Shown piece by piece: positions 1-9,405 of a DNA stretch of 64,000 nt; within the stretch, counting starts at the first letter, position 1, and every line of letters begins with the position of its first letter. Under the pieces are notes generated by a model, which did no database searches, was not told the DNA's origin, and was given only the letters and a program-made list of their open reading frames with translations. The position numbers and the translations under genes were made by a program. This DNA comes from Oceanospirillaceae bacterium (GTDB lineage Bacteria > Pseudomonadota > Gammaproteobacteria > Pseudomonadales > Oceanobacteraceae): NCBI GenBank assembly GCA_002724925.1, contig PBQA01000037.1:62001-126000 (forward strand), written 5' to 3'.

Positions 1-458
1 TCGCCGACCAGTGCTTTTTTACCCTCTTTATCGAAAAACACCACGTGGCCCGGTGTATGTCCGGGGGTATGGATGACTTCCAGGGTAATGTCTCCCACCG
101 TGACGGTGTCGCCATCGTTCAGCCATTGATCGGGGGTGAAGGCTTCAGCCTGTGGAAAACCGAACATCATGGATTGCTGCGGCAGAGACTGAATCCAGAA
201 GTCATCTTCTTTGTGTGGACCAATGACAGGAACATTCAGATCACGGGCAAGGCCCGCTGTGCCCCCGGCATGATCGATATGCGCGTGAGTTAACAGAATT
301 TTAGTGGGTTTAGCGCCCATGCGCTCAAGCTGCGCTTTGATCTTGTTCGTCTCACCGCCCGGATCGACGACCGCGGCCTCGTTGGTGTTGTCACACATGA
401 GAACAGTGCAGTTCTGCTCAAAGGCAGTGACAGGAACAATGGCGATCTTTAATGCCAT
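1..458 (-). CDS. Metallo-beta-lactamase fold hydrolase (YcbL/glyoxalase II-like), C-terminus cut off
   Basis: Only the first ~152 codons lie in the window; the gene runs off the left edge. The zinc motif THAHIDH is visible with H58, H60, D62 and H63, and a second ligand motif HTPGHTPGH follows near residue 130. Both are typical of the glyoxalase II/YcbL subgroup, which hydrolyses thioesters such as S-lactoylglutathione. There is no signal peptide, so it should be cytoplasmic. The ATG at 458 follows a purine-rich AGGAGGC-like Shine-Dalgarno. The gene begins about 10 bp after the stop of the upstream transglutaminase-like gene, so the two are probably cotranscribed. The fold is clear; the substrate is inferred from the family. 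Confidence 0.88.
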   Translation of the reverse strand, partial: MALKIAIVPVTAFEQNCTVLMCDNTNEAAVVDPGGETNKIKAQLERMGAKPTKILLTHAHIDHAGGTAGLARDLNVPVIGPHKEDDFWIQSLPQQSMMFGFPQAEAFTPDQWLNDGDTVTVGDITLEVIHTPGHTPGHVVFFDKEGKKALVG

Positions 459-468
459 GACGGCCTCC

Positions 469-1965
469 TTAAAATACTTCAACAACGTCGGGTGACTGAC
501 CCGCGAACTGCGGCATAGTCATGCCTGCACGCGCGTTAATATAGGTCGGATCAGTGACTGTGTACTGGCGGCCATTGTAAACGATTGAGTCACCGTTCAC
601 CCGCCCGGTAAATTCGACGGCAGCGGCAACGTGTCCTGGGTAATCCAGTAAGACAACGGGCAGGCGGAGAAGGTCATGCACCAGCAGAGAGAAAAGTGCG
701 GCTCTGTCTTCGCAGTCTGAGGCAGAATAATGCAGGGTTTCGAGCGGGAACAGGTAGTTTTCGGCGTTGAATTGCTGTTCGTCGGTCTGATACTCGAACG
801 CGTTCTGGACAAAGTTAAGCAGGCGGTTAACCGCGACTTCTTCAGAGTGCCCCTGGAGTAATGGCTTTAGCTGCATAGTGAGCTCTGCTCGTGTCGCTGC
901 GGGCAGATCCAGAATAGGGTAGCGTGGCAGATTAAGCTGAGGCATTGAGTTCAGATAATTAATCTGTTCAACCGGATATGTGACAACGATATCGACGACC
1001 TTGTCACCCTCCTGATAACTGAGCGTTCTTTTGCGGATAGCACCCTCGCCGTTAAAGCGTTCTGGCATTTTGAAGGCGACCGGACGAGATGCAGTTTCGT
1101 GCTGTTTGCCGTAGGTATACACCTTACCTGCAATTCTGACATCGCCATTGAGTGGCAAGGCATAGTAGCGCTCACCGCCGAGTGTGAAGTAAGTAACGCC
1201 ATAGACATCGTCGTCAGCGGGCATAAGCAGGTACAGGCGGTCGTTGTAGGCGAGGCGGGCATCGTAGCCGAGTTTTACGAGCATGAACCAGCTCAACATA
1301 ATGCGGCTGTCTGCGTTGCGAGTAACGGCCTGAGCGTAATCTGATACGAGCCGGGCAGTCGCCCAGTCACTGAGCAACAGAGAGGTTTTCGTCGCCTTAA
1401 GTTGCTCTAGCGCAGGTTTGAAGTCGCTGCGAGCCAGAGCCTCCCATGCGGTGGCAATGGCGTCGGATGACGGCTTTGATGAAAAGGCGCGCGGCATGGC
1501 CTTGTTGTAGGGTAGACGTAAAGCGTGGCCATAAAAGTCAAGATTGGCAGCCGGGCCTGTGATCTGAGGTGCAGGCCTGACTTTTCTGGGGGCAGTCTCA
1601 GGCGTTGTATTTTCTGGCAATCGTGTTGGCGTTGGCACTGGAACGGTCACGACGGGTGTAGGTTCTTTAGCCGTCGTATCGGGTGCATCGGTCGGCGTGT
1701 CTGCTGGTGGTGCTTCGGGGATCTCTGTCGGTTTTGGGGCTTTATCTTCTTCTTCGCCTGATTCTGTGTCGACTGGCTCCCAGCGCTGCTTCAGAAACCC
1801 GATAAAGGCTTTATCATTCTCGTCGAGGTAGCTTTGAAACTCTTGCTGAGTTGCCGCGCGCCAGCGCTCGTAATCGCTCATCCCCGGGTTTGCGATGACG
1901 GATAGTGCGGCTGTGCACGCTGCCAGGCCAGTGGTTATTAGCGTGAGGCGGAAAATATGTTTCAT
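469..1965 (-). CDS. Exported transglutaminase-like cysteine protease superfamily protein
   Basis: 498 aa. An N-terminal signal peptide (about residues 1-25, cut near VIA-NP) is followed by a Pro/Thr/Glu-rich linker (about 65-130) and a C-terminal transglutaminase-like domain. The Cys-His-Asp triad is readable: C418 in SASDCEDRA, H445 in YPGHVAAA and D472 in VTDPTY. Members of this superfamily may be peptidases, transglutaminases or inactive scaffolds, and the sequence does not show which. The product should be periplasmic. It sits directly downstream of the LPP20-type lipoprotein gene and upstream of the metallo-hydrolase, all on the same strand with short spacers, so a small envelope-related operon is plausible. 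Confidence 0.8.
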   Translation of the reverse strand: MKHIFRLTLITTGLAACTAALSVIANPGMSDYERWRAATQQEFQSYLDENDKAFIGFLKQRWEPVDTESGEEEDKAPKPTEIPEAPPADTPTDAPDTTAKEPTPVVTVPVPTPTRLPENTTPETAPRKVRPAPQITGPAANLDFYGHALRLPYNKAMPRAFSSKPSSDAIATAWEALARSDFKPALEQLKATKTSLLLSDWATARLVSDYAQAVTRNADSRIMLSWFMLVKLGYDARLAYNDRLYLLMPADDDVYGVTYFTLGGERYYALPLNGDVRIAGKVYTYGKQHETASRPVAFKMPERFNGEGAIRKRTLSYQEGDKVVDIVVTYPVEQINYLNSMPQLNLPRYPILDLPAATRAELTMQLKPLLQGHSEEVAVNRLLNFVQNAFEYQTDEQQFNAENYLFPLETLHYSASDCEDRAALFSLLVHDLLRLPVVLLDYPGHVAAAVEFTGRVNGDSIVYNGRQYTVTDPTYINARAGMTMPQFAGQSPDVVEVF

Positions 1966-2039
1966 TGGAGCTCCCTCAAAACAAAAAACCGGTACAGAGT
2001 TGCCCCGGTACCGGTCTGGATATCATGCGATGAGCTGAC

Positions 2040-2615
2040 TCAGTTCATGTTCAGCATTTCTTCGCGCATTTCGTCGAAAGACTTCTGTGACTGGAATTTC
2101 TGCCACAGCGCTTTCTCGTTATTCATCGAGGTTTTCAGGGCCTCTTCTGCCAGCTGGTTCACGGTGTCGGCGTCGAGACCAACGAGAACCACCATGCCGC
2201 CGCTCGGCGTGGGCATCTGACGGAAGATCTTGCTGCCAGTCAGTGTCTGCTTGGTAATCTGTTTTGTTGTCACAGAGTTAACCTGATCAACCGTTTCGTC
2301 GTCCGCGGTGCCCGTGGTTTCGGCGTACTGCTTGATCATGTTCTGAACTTCAACCTGCATCGTCTGAGCAAGTTCAACACGAGCAGCAGTGGCTGCCATC
2401 TGCTTCATGAAGTTTGCGCCAGCCGCAGACTTGTCGGCATAACCAACGGCGGTCAGGTCGACGCCATCAACAGGTGCACCGCACACCCATGCAGGAGCAG
2501 GTTGCATGCTGCCATCGGCGAATACACATTCAGCAACTTGAGGTGCCGGTTCGTTAGAAGAACACGCAACCAGCAGAGTGGCGGCAGCGGCAGTAAACAG
2601 GTGACGGATGTTCAT
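2040..2615 (-). CDS. LPP20-family-like outer membrane lipoprotein
   Basis: 191 aa. A lipoprotein signal peptide ends in the lipobox LVAC, with the acylated cysteine at C18 followed by SSNEP, so it is probably sorted to the outer membrane. The mature part carries a central region (SVTTKQITKQTLTGSKI) resembling LPP20 or LPP20-like lipoproteins, then an acidic helical C-terminus rich in Met. No enzymatic motif is visible. It lies 74 bp upstream of the transglutaminase-like gene on the same strand. The LPP20 link is a family-level impression from the overall pattern; function unknown. Confidence 0.65.
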   Translation of the reverse strand: MNIRHLFTAAAATLLVACSSNEPAPQVAECVFADGSMQPAPAWVCGAPVDGVDLTAVGYADKSAAGANFMKQMAATAARVELAQTMQVEVQNMIKQYAETTGTADDETVDQVNSVTTKQITKQTLTGSKIFRQMPTPSGGMVVLVGLDADTVNQLAEEALKTSMNNEKALWQKFQSQKSFDEMREEMLNMN

Positions 2616-2726
2616 CCTTAATCTCCTACAGGTGTTTTAAACGATTCATTCGAGAATAGCCGAAGCAATATTAAAATACCACCGCACTCAGGCGGCTATT
2701 CCCGGCAGGTCTGATCTGCGTCAGGC

Positions 2727-3209
2727 TCAGTGCTGGTGGCCGCCAACACCGTGGGCGTGGCCGTGATCAAGTTCTTCTGCAGTCGCTGCACGAACGTCCA
2801 GAATTTCGACGTCGAAATGTAAGGTTTTTCCGGCAAACGGGTGGTTCGTGTCTACGTCGGCCATAAAGCGTCCGACCTTGACGATAGTGACCTGACGTTC
2901 GCCCTGATCGGTATGCACCGAGGCGACCATACCTTTGCTCCACTTCTTTGAGCCTTGCAGGTGCTTTACCGGCACACGCTGAACCGAGCCCTCTACGCGA
3001 TGGCCATAGCCGTTCTCAGGTGTGACGGTGATTTCGAGTTTATCTCCGGCCTGTTTGCCCTCAACAGCCTTCTCGAACCCCGGAATCATGTTGTTGTGCC
3101 CTTGCAGGTAAACAATCGGATCGTGACCCGCTGTAGACTCAATCTGTTTGCCATCGGCATCTTTAAGAGTGTAGTGAAGCTGAACAACCGTATCTTTGGC
3201 GACAATCAT
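2727..3209 (-). CDS. SlyD-like FKBP-type peptidyl-prolyl cis-trans isomerase
   Basis: 160 aa. The opening VQLHYTLKDADGK and the loop PGFEKAVEGKQAGDK are the split FKBP domain of the SlyD/FkpA-like group, with an insert-in-flap chaperone domain at about residues 70-130 (ENGYGHRVEG onwards). The C-terminus is short and His-rich (HGHAHGVGGHQH), like the metal-binding tail of SlyD but without its long Cys/His extension. There is no signal peptide, so it is cytoplasmic. The role by family is prolyl isomerisation, folding help and possibly nickel binding. It starts at the ATG at 3209 and is monocistronic, divergent from the cobalamin operon across about 375 bp. Confidence 0.88.
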   Translation of the reverse strand: MIVAKDTVVQLHYTLKDADGKQIESTAGHDPIVYLQGHNNMIPGFEKAVEGKQAGDKLEITVTPENGYGHRVEGSVQRVPVKHLQGSKKWSKGMVASVHTDQGERQVTIVKVGRFMADVDTNHPFAGKTLHFDVEILDVRAATAEELDHGHAHGVGGHQH

Positions 3210-3339
3210 GGGCGTTTCCGTAATTCGTAAATAGTGTGATCAGGGACAATCTATAGGGCGTGAAGTATCCGGTATCCGTGTGTTTACTGCAACGCTGACG
3301 CCTCTGTGCGATAATCCCCGCCTGTCCGGATTGATAGTC

Positions 3340-3446
3340 TTCAGATTGTCAGTCTCAGGAGGGGAACCCGGTGGAAATCCGGGGCTGTGCCCGCAACTGT
3401 AAACAGTGGCTTTTAACCAGTCGACTGTCAGCCAGATTGCCTCCCG
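3340..3446 (+). ncRNA. Cobalamin (B12) riboswitch
   Basis: Readable core elements in order: GGGAACCCGGTGGAAATCCGG, then GGCTGTGCCCGCAACTGTAA, then CAGCCAGATTGCCTCCC, which corresponds to the B12 box (consensus GCCAGNAGACCTGCC). These match the adenosylcobalamin aptamer family in sequence and order. The boundaries are estimated by eye. It sits about 140 nt upstream of the first gene of the B12 transport and assembly operon on the same strand, so repression by B12 is expected. The 140 nt between aptamer and ATPase gene hold no convincing gene. An expression platform (terminator or sequestered ribosome binding site) was not resolved. A GATAAT -10-like hexamer lies at 3310-3315 without a clear -35. 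Confidence 0.92.
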
Positions 3447-3585
3447 GACGTGCAACCCTATTTCTATGATCGAGCGGGTTACTCGATGATGAACTCTCTG
3501 TTCGGGCAGGTTTCTACTGCGTCCCCGAAGTGCGTCCATCATCCGTATTCTGCCCTTAACGTGCCGATATTGAACTTATGTACGG

Positions 3586-4476
3586 ATGTCGATGGTAAAT
3601 CAGCCTCAAAACAACAGTCACGGCCCTGGCGATGCAGATCTGGCGCATATTAATGTTGAGCGCTTGTCTCTGACCTTGGGGGTTAACGCTATTCTGCGGG
3701 ATATTTCGTTCACTGTAGAATGCGGCAGCCTAACCGGTATTGTTGGGCCTAATGGTGCGGGCAAGTCGTCGTTACTGAGAGCAATTTACTGCCACCGCTA
3801 CGATCAACCGGCCTCGCTGTCGGGTCAGGTGATGATTGCCGGGCATCCCGTGCATAAGATGAACAGGCGTGAGCGGGCCTGCAAAATTGCCGTCGTGCTG
3901 CAGGAATCTGCGCTGCCTTTTGAGGTCTCCGTGCGCGAAGTACTTGCCACCGGCCTGACGCCTCGCAAGCCATTGTTATCCTTTACCAGCAGAGACGACA
4001 CCCAGCTGATTGAGCGTATTGCCGCAGATCTCGATGTGATGCGTTTTATTGATCGTGACTTTGGCTCCCTGTCGGGCGGCGAAAAGCAGCGAGTATTGAT
4101 TGCCCGTGCGCTGGTGCAACAACCTCAGATACTTCTCCTGGATGAACCCACCAACCATCTGGATATTCAGCATCAGATTGAGACACTCAGTCTGGTCCGC
4201 TCATTGGGCGTAACCGTTCTTCTTACCATTCACGACCTGAATATGGCTGGTGCATACTGCGACCAATTATTGGTGCTGAATAAAGGTCAGTTGGTCGCTA
4301 ATGGTAAACCCGATCAAGTACTTAATCGCGAACTGATTCAGGATGTATTTCGGGTCTCTGCGGACGTTGCCATCGTCCGGAATACGCATACTCAGGAGCG
4401 CCGTATTCGTATCGCTTACGATATGCCCTCCCGCGTGCCCGTGGCTGCCCAACCTTCCAGGGAGTTCAGAAAATGA
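3586..4476 (+). CDS. ABC transporter ATPase, FecE/BtuD type (probable corrinoid import)
   Basis: 296 aa. It has all ABC motifs: Walker A GPNGAGKSS (54-62), a Q-loop at VLQES (about 104-108), signature LSGGEKQR (162-169), Walker B ILLLDEP (182-188) and H-loop H216 in TIHDLN. It belongs to the iron-siderophore/B12 importer subfamily. It is the first gene after the cobalamin riboswitch and is followed by a FecCD/BtuC-type permease with a 4-bp ATGA overlap; the BtuF-like binding protein closes the operon. This context supports B12 or cobinamide import rather than siderophore import. ATG 3586 gives MSMVNQ; ATG 3592 is a possible alternative start. It energises uptake across the inner membrane from the cytoplasmic face. 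Confidence 0.9.
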   Translation: MSMVNQPQNNSHGPGDADLAHINVERLSLTLGVNAILRDISFTVECGSLTGIVGPNGAGKSSLLRAIYCHRYDQPASLSGQVMIAGHPVHKMNRRERACKIAVVLQESALPFEVSVREVLATGLTPRKPLLSFTSRDDTQLIERIAADLDVMRFIDRDFGSLSGGEKQRVLIARALVQQPQILLLDEPTNHLDIQHQIETLSLVRSLGVTVLLTIHDLNMAGAYCDQLLVLNKGQLVANGKPDQVLNRELIQDVFRVSADVAIVRNTHTQERRIRIAYDMPSRVPVAAQPSREFRK

Positions 4477-5501
4477 AAATACCGTACGCATTCGCGGTCG
4501 TACTGGCGTTCTCTGTTCTTTGCCTGTCTGTGATGGGGGCAGCGGCACAAGGTTCGTTTGATTTATCGTTCCTGAATGTTTTGCATGGAATGTTCATCTG
4601 TCCCTGGGCCGACCAATGTCAGCTGTCTCTGATTGAACAACAAATTCTTACCGACATTCGTTTACCGCGTATTTTAATGGCACTACTGGCCGGTGCGGGC
4701 CTGTCGGTCACTGGCGCCATCCTTCAGTCCGTGACACGCAACCCGCTCGCTGATCCTTACCTTTTTGGTATTTCATCGGGTGCGGCATTAGGTGCCGTGT
4801 TAGCGATGTCGGCTTTCTCAGGAATGCTTGCCGCAACGGGGCTGAGTGTCGTGCTAAACGTGACGACCGGGGCCTTGGCCGGTGGGGCGTTATCTGTATT
4901 TCTGATGCTGACGCTTGCGGGGAAATCCGCAATTCAGGTTGAAAAACTACTTCTTTCCGGGGTGGCGGTTTCTTTTATGCTCAGCGCATTTACCAGTCTC
5001 GTTATTTATTACTCGACGCCCGAAACCGCAGCGACCTTGTTGTTCTGGCTGATGGGGAGTTTTTCGGGCAGTAACTGGGCTGACCTTATGCTGCCATTTC
5101 TGGCGGTTACGCTTGGCAGTGGTCTGTTTTTTATATTCTCGCGCTGGCTGGTGGTAATGCAGCTAGGCGAGGAGAGTGCCGCCACACTCGGTGTGCCCGT
5201 GCATAAATTACGTTTAGGTATGTTGCTTGTGTGCTCCGCAATCACTGCGATTCTGGTTGCTGAGGTCGGTGGCATAGGTTTCGTCGGGCTTATGATTCCT
5301 CATATTGTTCGTTTGCTCGTTGGTGGTCAGCTGCACCGGGTATTGCTTATGTCTCTGTTGATCGGTGCGACCTTTATGATCTGGGTCGACGTATTGGCCC
5401 ATTCTTTACTTCAGGATCAGGTTTTGCCCGTTGGTATTGTTACATCCGCGCTGGGCAGCCTTTTCTTTTTTATTATTCTTAAACAACGACAGAGTCGTTG
5501 A
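4473..5501 (+). CDS. FecCD/BtuC-family ABC transporter permease (probable corrinoid import)
   Basis: 342 aa, strongly hydrophobic with about ten predicted membrane helices. The conserved RLPRILMALLAGAGLSVTG segment near residue 60 and NPLADPYLFGISSGA near residue 90 are hallmarks of the BtuC/FhuB/FecCD permease family, as is the GFVGLMIPHIVRLLVG segment near residue 270, which forms the contact with the ATPase. Its ATG overlaps the ATPase stop by 4 bp (ATGA), indicating translational coupling. The riboswitch and the surrounding cob genes indicate B12 or precursor import across the inner membrane. No TonB-dependent receptor gene (btuB) accompanies it here. Confidence 0.92.
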   Translation: MKIPYAFAVVLAFSVLCLSVMGAAAQGSFDLSFLNVLHGMFICPWADQCQLSLIEQQILTDIRLPRILMALLAGAGLSVTGAILQSVTRNPLADPYLFGISSGAALGAVLAMSAFSGMLAATGLSVVLNVTTGALAGGALSVFLMLTLAGKSAIQVEKLLLSGVAVSFMLSAFTSLVIYYSTPETAATLLFWLMGSFSGSNWADLMLPFLAVTLGSGLFFIFSRWLVVMQLGEESAATLGVPVHKLRLGMLLVCSAITAILVAEVGGIGFVGLMIPHIVRLLVGGQLHRVLLMSLLIGATFMIWVDVLAHSLLQDQVLPVGIVTSALGSLFFFIILKQRQSR

Positions 5502-6547
5502 TGGCAGGTGTTATGTTTTCGGTTTCTCCGGTGTCCCACTCTCGGGATGCTGTCATCCAGCAACGCATTGATATGAAAACCAAACCCCCAGGAAGTCTGG
5601 GGCGGTTGGAATCATTGGCGGCTCAGTTGGCAGCGATCACCGGCGTTGAAAAAATTCGACTACATAAACCTGTCATGATCGTATTTGCGGCTGATCATGG
5701 CATTGCCGAAGAAGGCGTTAGTATTGCGCCTGCAGCGGTCACTCAGCAGATGGTTAAGAATTTTATTGATGGCGGGGCGGCAGTGAATTGCTTCTGTCAG
5801 GTTGCCAGTATGTCTTTGTACGTGGTGGATGCCGGTATTCTTAATGCAATAGAAAGTGGGCGGGTTATTAATCAGCGTTTGGGCGCTGGCACTGACAATA
5901 TCGCTAAAGCCCCAGCGATGTCGCGCGAAACCGCGGAGTCAGGGTTGACCCTTGGAGCTGACGTCGTGCGTCAGCGTGTTGCGGAAAGCAGCAATGTATT
6001 TGCCTTCGGCGAGATGGGAATTGGTAATACCTCAGCGGCATCTGCTGTGCTGGCAGTTATTCTCGGGCGCTCAGTCGAGGAGACTTGTGGTCGTGGAACT
6101 GGCATCGATGATGATGCATTTGAGCGTAAAAAGTCTTTGATTGCAGCGGCGTTCGAACGTCATCAAGCGACTCAGTCGCCTGATGATACGATCAATATTC
6201 TTGCCTCGCTTGGCGGCTTTGAAATCGTCCAGATGACAGGGGCAATGTTAGCTGCGGCAGAGCAGCAGTGCGTCATTATGGTGGATGGCTTTATCGCTTC
6301 TGTAGCGGCTCTGGCTGCGGTCAGAATAGCCCCAGAGGCTCGGGATTATATGGTCTTTTGTCATCATTCAGAAGAACAGGCCCATTCTCTGATTTTAGAG
6401 GCGTTGGACGCTGAACCCTTGCTTGACCTCGGCCTGCGACTGGGAGAAGGAACTGGCGCTGCATTGGCGTATCCTTTGTTGCAGTCGGCGCAGTCTTTCT
6501 ATAACTACATGGCCAGCTTCGATGACGCAGGTATTACTGCGGTATGA
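5501..6547 (+). CDS. cobT: Nicotinate-nucleotide--dimethylbenzimidazole phosphoribosyltransferase
   Basis: 348 aa. It makes alpha-ribazole phosphate from 5,6-dimethylbenzimidazole and nicotinate mononucleotide, the lower-ligand nucleotide of B12. The family motifs MKTKPPGSLGRLE (25-37), FAADHGIAEEGVS (62-74) and GEMGIGNTSAAS (170-181) are present, as is the catalytic Glu at E316 in RLGEGTGAA. I chose ATG 5501, which overlaps the permease stop (TGATG). The in-frame TTG one codon earlier (5498) and ATG 5513 are alternatives. It overlaps cobS by 4 bp. Its place behind the riboswitch fits B12-repressed expression. Confidence 0.96.
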   Translation: MAGVMFSVSPVSHSRDAVIQQRIDMKTKPPGSLGRLESLAAQLAAITGVEKIRLHKPVMIVFAADHGIAEEGVSIAPAAVTQQMVKNFIDGGAAVNCFCQVASMSLYVVDAGILNAIESGRVINQRLGAGTDNIAKAPAMSRETAESGLTLGADVVRQRVAESSNVFAFGEMGIGNTSAASAVLAVILGRSVEETCGRGTGIDDDAFERKKSLIAAAFERHQATQSPDDTINILASLGGFEIVQMTGAMLAAAEQQCVIMVDGFIASVAALAAVRIAPEARDYMVFCHHSEEQAHSLILEALDAEPLLDLGLRLGEGTGAALAYPLLQSAQSFYNYMASFDDAGITAV

Positions 6548-7314
6548 GTCAGATACGTGAGCAATTGAACCTGTTTTGGATTGCTGTGGCGTTTTTCACA
6601 CGGATACCGGTACCCGCGTCGGTCGAATTCAGTCAGGCGAGCCTCAATCGAGCCAGCCGTTATTTCCCCGCGGTAGGCTGGTTGACCGGTGTGCTTTGTG
6701 CTGCCGCTCTCTGGCTGTTTATGCAGGTATTTCCTCAGGATGTTGCCGTCGTATTATCCATCGCAGTGAGCCTGCTGCTTACCGGCTGCTTTCATGAAGA
6801 CGGCCTTGCAGATAGCAGCGACGGTATGGGGGGCGGCTGGACCCGCGAGCAAAAGCTCAGCATCATGAAAGACTCTCGCATCGGTACCTATGGCGCTGCG
6901 GCTCTCTGGGTCTCTTTAACGCTCAAGTTTGTTGTTTTATCCCAGCTGATTAATCCTGTTTTTGCATTACTGATCGCACATCCGTTAAGTCGCGTAATAC
7001 CGACGGTATTTATCACTGTGATGACCTATGTCTCAGACGCAGATACGTCGAAAGCCAAGCCATTGGCAGAAACGGGCTCCAGAAGTGACACAGCTATTGC
7101 AGTGCTAACAGGCGGTCTTGCGTTGTTGGTCGTAGCAGATGCTCTGGCTGTCCTGACTCTTCTTGTTGTGCTTATTGTTTTAGGGTTCGCCGCGTATGTT
7201 TTTTTACAGCGTCAGCTTGGTGGTTTTACTGGCGATGCGTTGGGTGCTGTTCAGCAAGTCGGAGAGTTATCTATTTATCTGTCCTTGTTGGCGTTAAGCG
7301 GAGTGGCGCTATGA
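6544..7314 (+). CDS. cobS: Adenosylcobinamide-GDP ribazoletransferase (cobalamin synthase)
   Basis: 256 aa polytopic inner-membrane protein. It condenses adenosylcobinamide-GDP with alpha-ribazole (phosphate), the last assembly step of the nucleotide loop. The conserved acidic motif FHEDGLADSSDGMGGG lies at 83-98 (H84, E85, D86, D90, D93), and KDSRIGTYGA, another CobS signature, follows near residue 109. The ATG overlaps cobT by 4 bp and its own stop overlaps cobU by 4 bp. Length is normal for CobS (about 250 aa). Confidence 0.96.
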   Translation: MSQIREQLNLFWIAVAFFTRIPVPASVEFSQASLNRASRYFPAVGWLTGVLCAAALWLFMQVFPQDVAVVLSIAVSLLLTGCFHEDGLADSSDGMGGGWTREQKLSIMKDSRIGTYGAAALWVSLTLKFVVLSQLINPVFALLIAHPLSRVIPTVFITVMTYVSDADTSKAKPLAETGSRSDTAIAVLTGGLALLVVADALAVLTLLVVLIVLGFAAYVFLQRQLGGFTGDALGAVQQVGELSIYLSLLALSGVAL

Positions 7315-7847
7315 TTCACCTTATAACGGGCGGTGCACGATCGGGTAAAAGCAGTTACGCCGAACAACTCGCAAGTATGCGGGCTCAGGTCACATACGTA
7401 GCAACTGCGACTGCATGTGATGACGAAATGGCGACGCGCATTCAGCGTCATAAGAAGGATCGACCGGCGCATTGGGCGTTGGTAGAGCAGCCTTTTGAAT
7501 TGTCCTCGGTTGTGAATGATTCATCGTCAACGCTCCTGATTGATTGCCTGACGTTATATCTTACCAACTGGCTTTGCAGCGAGTCGCGTTGGCCTGATTA
7601 TGAGCAGGAAAAGTCTAAATTTCTGGCAGCGTTAAGAAATACGTCTGAGGTGTGTCAACGACATATTTTTATTGTCACCAATGAAGTGGGTAGCGGGATT
7701 GTGCCGGTCGGAGAATTAAGTCGTCGCTTTGCTGATGAAGCGGGCTGGCTGAATCAGGCCGTAGCTGCCATCGCGGATGACGTTACCCTGGTTGTTGCTG
7801 GCTGTCCGCTTGCCGTGAAACGCAACGGAGTGCTGCTTCATGGCTGA
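7311..7847 (+). CDS. cobU: Bifunctional adenosylcobinamide kinase / adenosylcobinamide-phosphate guanylyltransferase
   Basis: 178 aa, normal for the family. The P-loop GGARSGKS lies at residues 7-14. H47 in [10 protein letters not shown] corresponds to the guanylylated histidine (H46 in Salmonella CobU). Further family blocks are [13 protein letters not shown] (about 74-86) and [13 protein letters not shown] (about 120-132). It phosphorylates adenosylcobinamide and transfers GMP, feeding CobS. Overlaps: 4 bp with cobS and 8 bp with cobQ. In alphaproteobacterial naming it is cobP. Confidence 0.96.
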   Translation: MIHLITGGARSGKSSYAEQLASMRAQVTYVATATACDDEMATRIQRHKKDRPAHWALVEQPFELSSVVNDSSSTLLIDCLTLYLTNWLCSESRWPDYEQEKSKFLAALRNTSEVCQRHIFIVTNEVGSGIVPVGELSRRFADEAGWLNQAVAAIADDVTLVVAGCPLAVKRNGVLLHG

Positions 7848-9345
7848 TACTAATACTTCGTTACCGGTAAAAGGCTGCCTGATGATTCAGGGCACGACGT
7901 CTGATGCTGGTAAAAGTCTCTGTGTGACTGCACTTTGCAGAATACTCAAGCGTAAAGGCATTTCGGTTGCACCGTTCAAGCCTCAGAACATGGCATTGAA
8001 CAGCGCGGTTACTGCTGACGGTGGTGAGATTGGGCGAGCCCAGGCCCTGCAGGCGGAGGCATGTGGTTTAGAGTTATCCACGGATTTCAATCCGGTTCTT
8101 CTGAAACCGAACTCTGATATGCGTTCTCAGGTCATTATTAATGGAAAGGCCGTCAGCGAGCTCGACGCACGACGTTTTGGCAATATCAAAGAGTTAGCGT
8201 TTGACCATGTATTAGCGGCGTTTCAGCGTCTCAAAGAGCAGTACGATGTGGTGATCGTTGAGGGTGCAGGCAGCCCTGCTGAAGTGAATCTACGCAAAAA
8301 CGATATCGCCAATATGGGATTTGCCGAAGCGGTAGATTGCCCGGTTATCCTGATTTCGGACATTGATCGCGGCGGTGTATTTGCGCACCTTACTGGCACA
8401 GTAAATATTCTTTCTGCCTCTGAGCAGGAAAGAATCAAAGGCTTTCTGATCAATAAATTTCGCGGTCGGATCGAGTTACTCCAGGATGGTCTCGACTGGC
8501 TTGAGGACTACAGCCAGAAACCCGTACTGGGCGTGCTTCCTTATATTATGGATCTGCGTCTTGATGCGGAAGACGGAATCAATCGCACACTTCATGAAGA
8601 AAACCTGAGTCACTCAGACCAGCAACGTATTGTGATCAAAGTCCCTGTCCTGCCCAGAATCAGTAACCATACGGACTTTGAACCCTTGCTGCAGCATTCG
8701 GGCGTCGTACTTGAATATGTGACGACGGGAGGTGATTTTTCGGGAGCTGATCTCATTATTCTTCCGGGCAGTAAGAGTGTTCAGGCTGATCTGGCTTATC
8801 TTCGGGAGCAAGGGTTCGACCGTCAGGTTTTCAAGCATCTGCGTTACGGTGGCAAGGTGCTTGGTATTTGTGGTGGTTTTCAGATGTTGGGTCAGAAAAT
8901 TTCTGATCCGGAGCAGGTCGAAGGCTCGATTGCCGAGTCTGAAGGCCTTGGTTTGCTTGATATCAGTACTCGGCTTACCGCAGAAAAGCAGCTGAAAAAT
9001 GTAGACGGTGTACTGGTCAACTCCGGAAATAAAATTAAAGGTTATGAGATTCATTGCGGGATCAGCGAGGGTGTGGGCCTACAGTCGCCTTTTTGCCATG
9101 TGAGTGATCAGAATGATTGTGCTTACACTGACGGTGCCGTATCTGATGACGGCCAGGTGATGGGAACATATCTTCATGGAGTATTCGATCACCCAGAGGC
9201 GTGTGCATTTATTCTGGAATGGGTCAGTGGCTCACCAGTAACCGCTGAGGATTGGCAAGTATTGCGCGAACGCGAGATCGAGCGCATTGCTGATATCTAC
9301 GAACAACATATCGACATGGAAGCGCTACTTAATATTATCCAATAG
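7840..9345 (+). CDS. cobQ: Cobyric acid synthase (glutamine-hydrolysing)
   Basis: 501 aa. It amidates four side chains of adenosylcobyrinic acid a,c-diamide to give cobyric acid. The N-terminal DRTG-like ATPase domain shows GTTSDAGKS (18-26) and [10 protein letters not shown] (46-55); the C-terminal class-I glutamine amidotransferase domain shows nucleophile C344 in [10 protein letters not shown] and H446 in [11 protein letters not shown]. Also called CbiP. Its presence is odd beside an otherwise salvage-like gene set, because the upstream corrin-ring genes and cbiB are not in this window. It starts at ATG 7840, overlapping cobU by 8 bp, and is followed by a 60-bp gap before the adenosyltransferase gene. 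Confidence 0.97.
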   Translation: MADTNTSLPVKGCLMIQGTTSDAGKSLCVTALCRILKRKGISVAPFKPQNMALNSAVTADGGEIGRAQALQAEACGLELSTDFNPVLLKPNSDMRSQVIINGKAVSELDARRFGNIKELAFDHVLAAFQRLKEQYDVVIVEGAGSPAEVNLRKNDIANMGFAEAVDCPVILISDIDRGGVFAHLTGTVNILSASEQERIKGFLINKFRGRIELLQDGLDWLEDYSQKPVLGVLPYIMDLRLDAEDGINRTLHEENLSHSDQQRIVIKVPVLPRISNHTDFEPLLQHSGVVLEYVTTGGDFSGADLIILPGSKSVQADLAYLREQGFDRQVFKHLRYGGKVLGICGGFQMLGQKISDPEQVEGSIAESEGLGLLDISTRLTAEKQLKNVDGVLVNSGNKIKGYEIHCGISEGVGLQSPFCHVSDQNDCAYTDGAVSDDGQVMGTYLHGVFDHPEACAFILEWVSGSPVTAEDWQVLREREIERIADIYEQHIDMEALLNIIQ

Positions 9346-9405
9346 CGTTTTTAGTCAGGCAACATTTTAAAGCATAGAAATTCAGAACGTATACGAGGTT
9401 AAGTC

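Noticed and set aside
3450..3653. 67-codon frame after the cobalamin riboswitch, considered as a btuB or cbtB remnant
   Set aside because: No signal peptide, TonB box or barrel pattern and it runs into the ABC ATPase gene in another frame.
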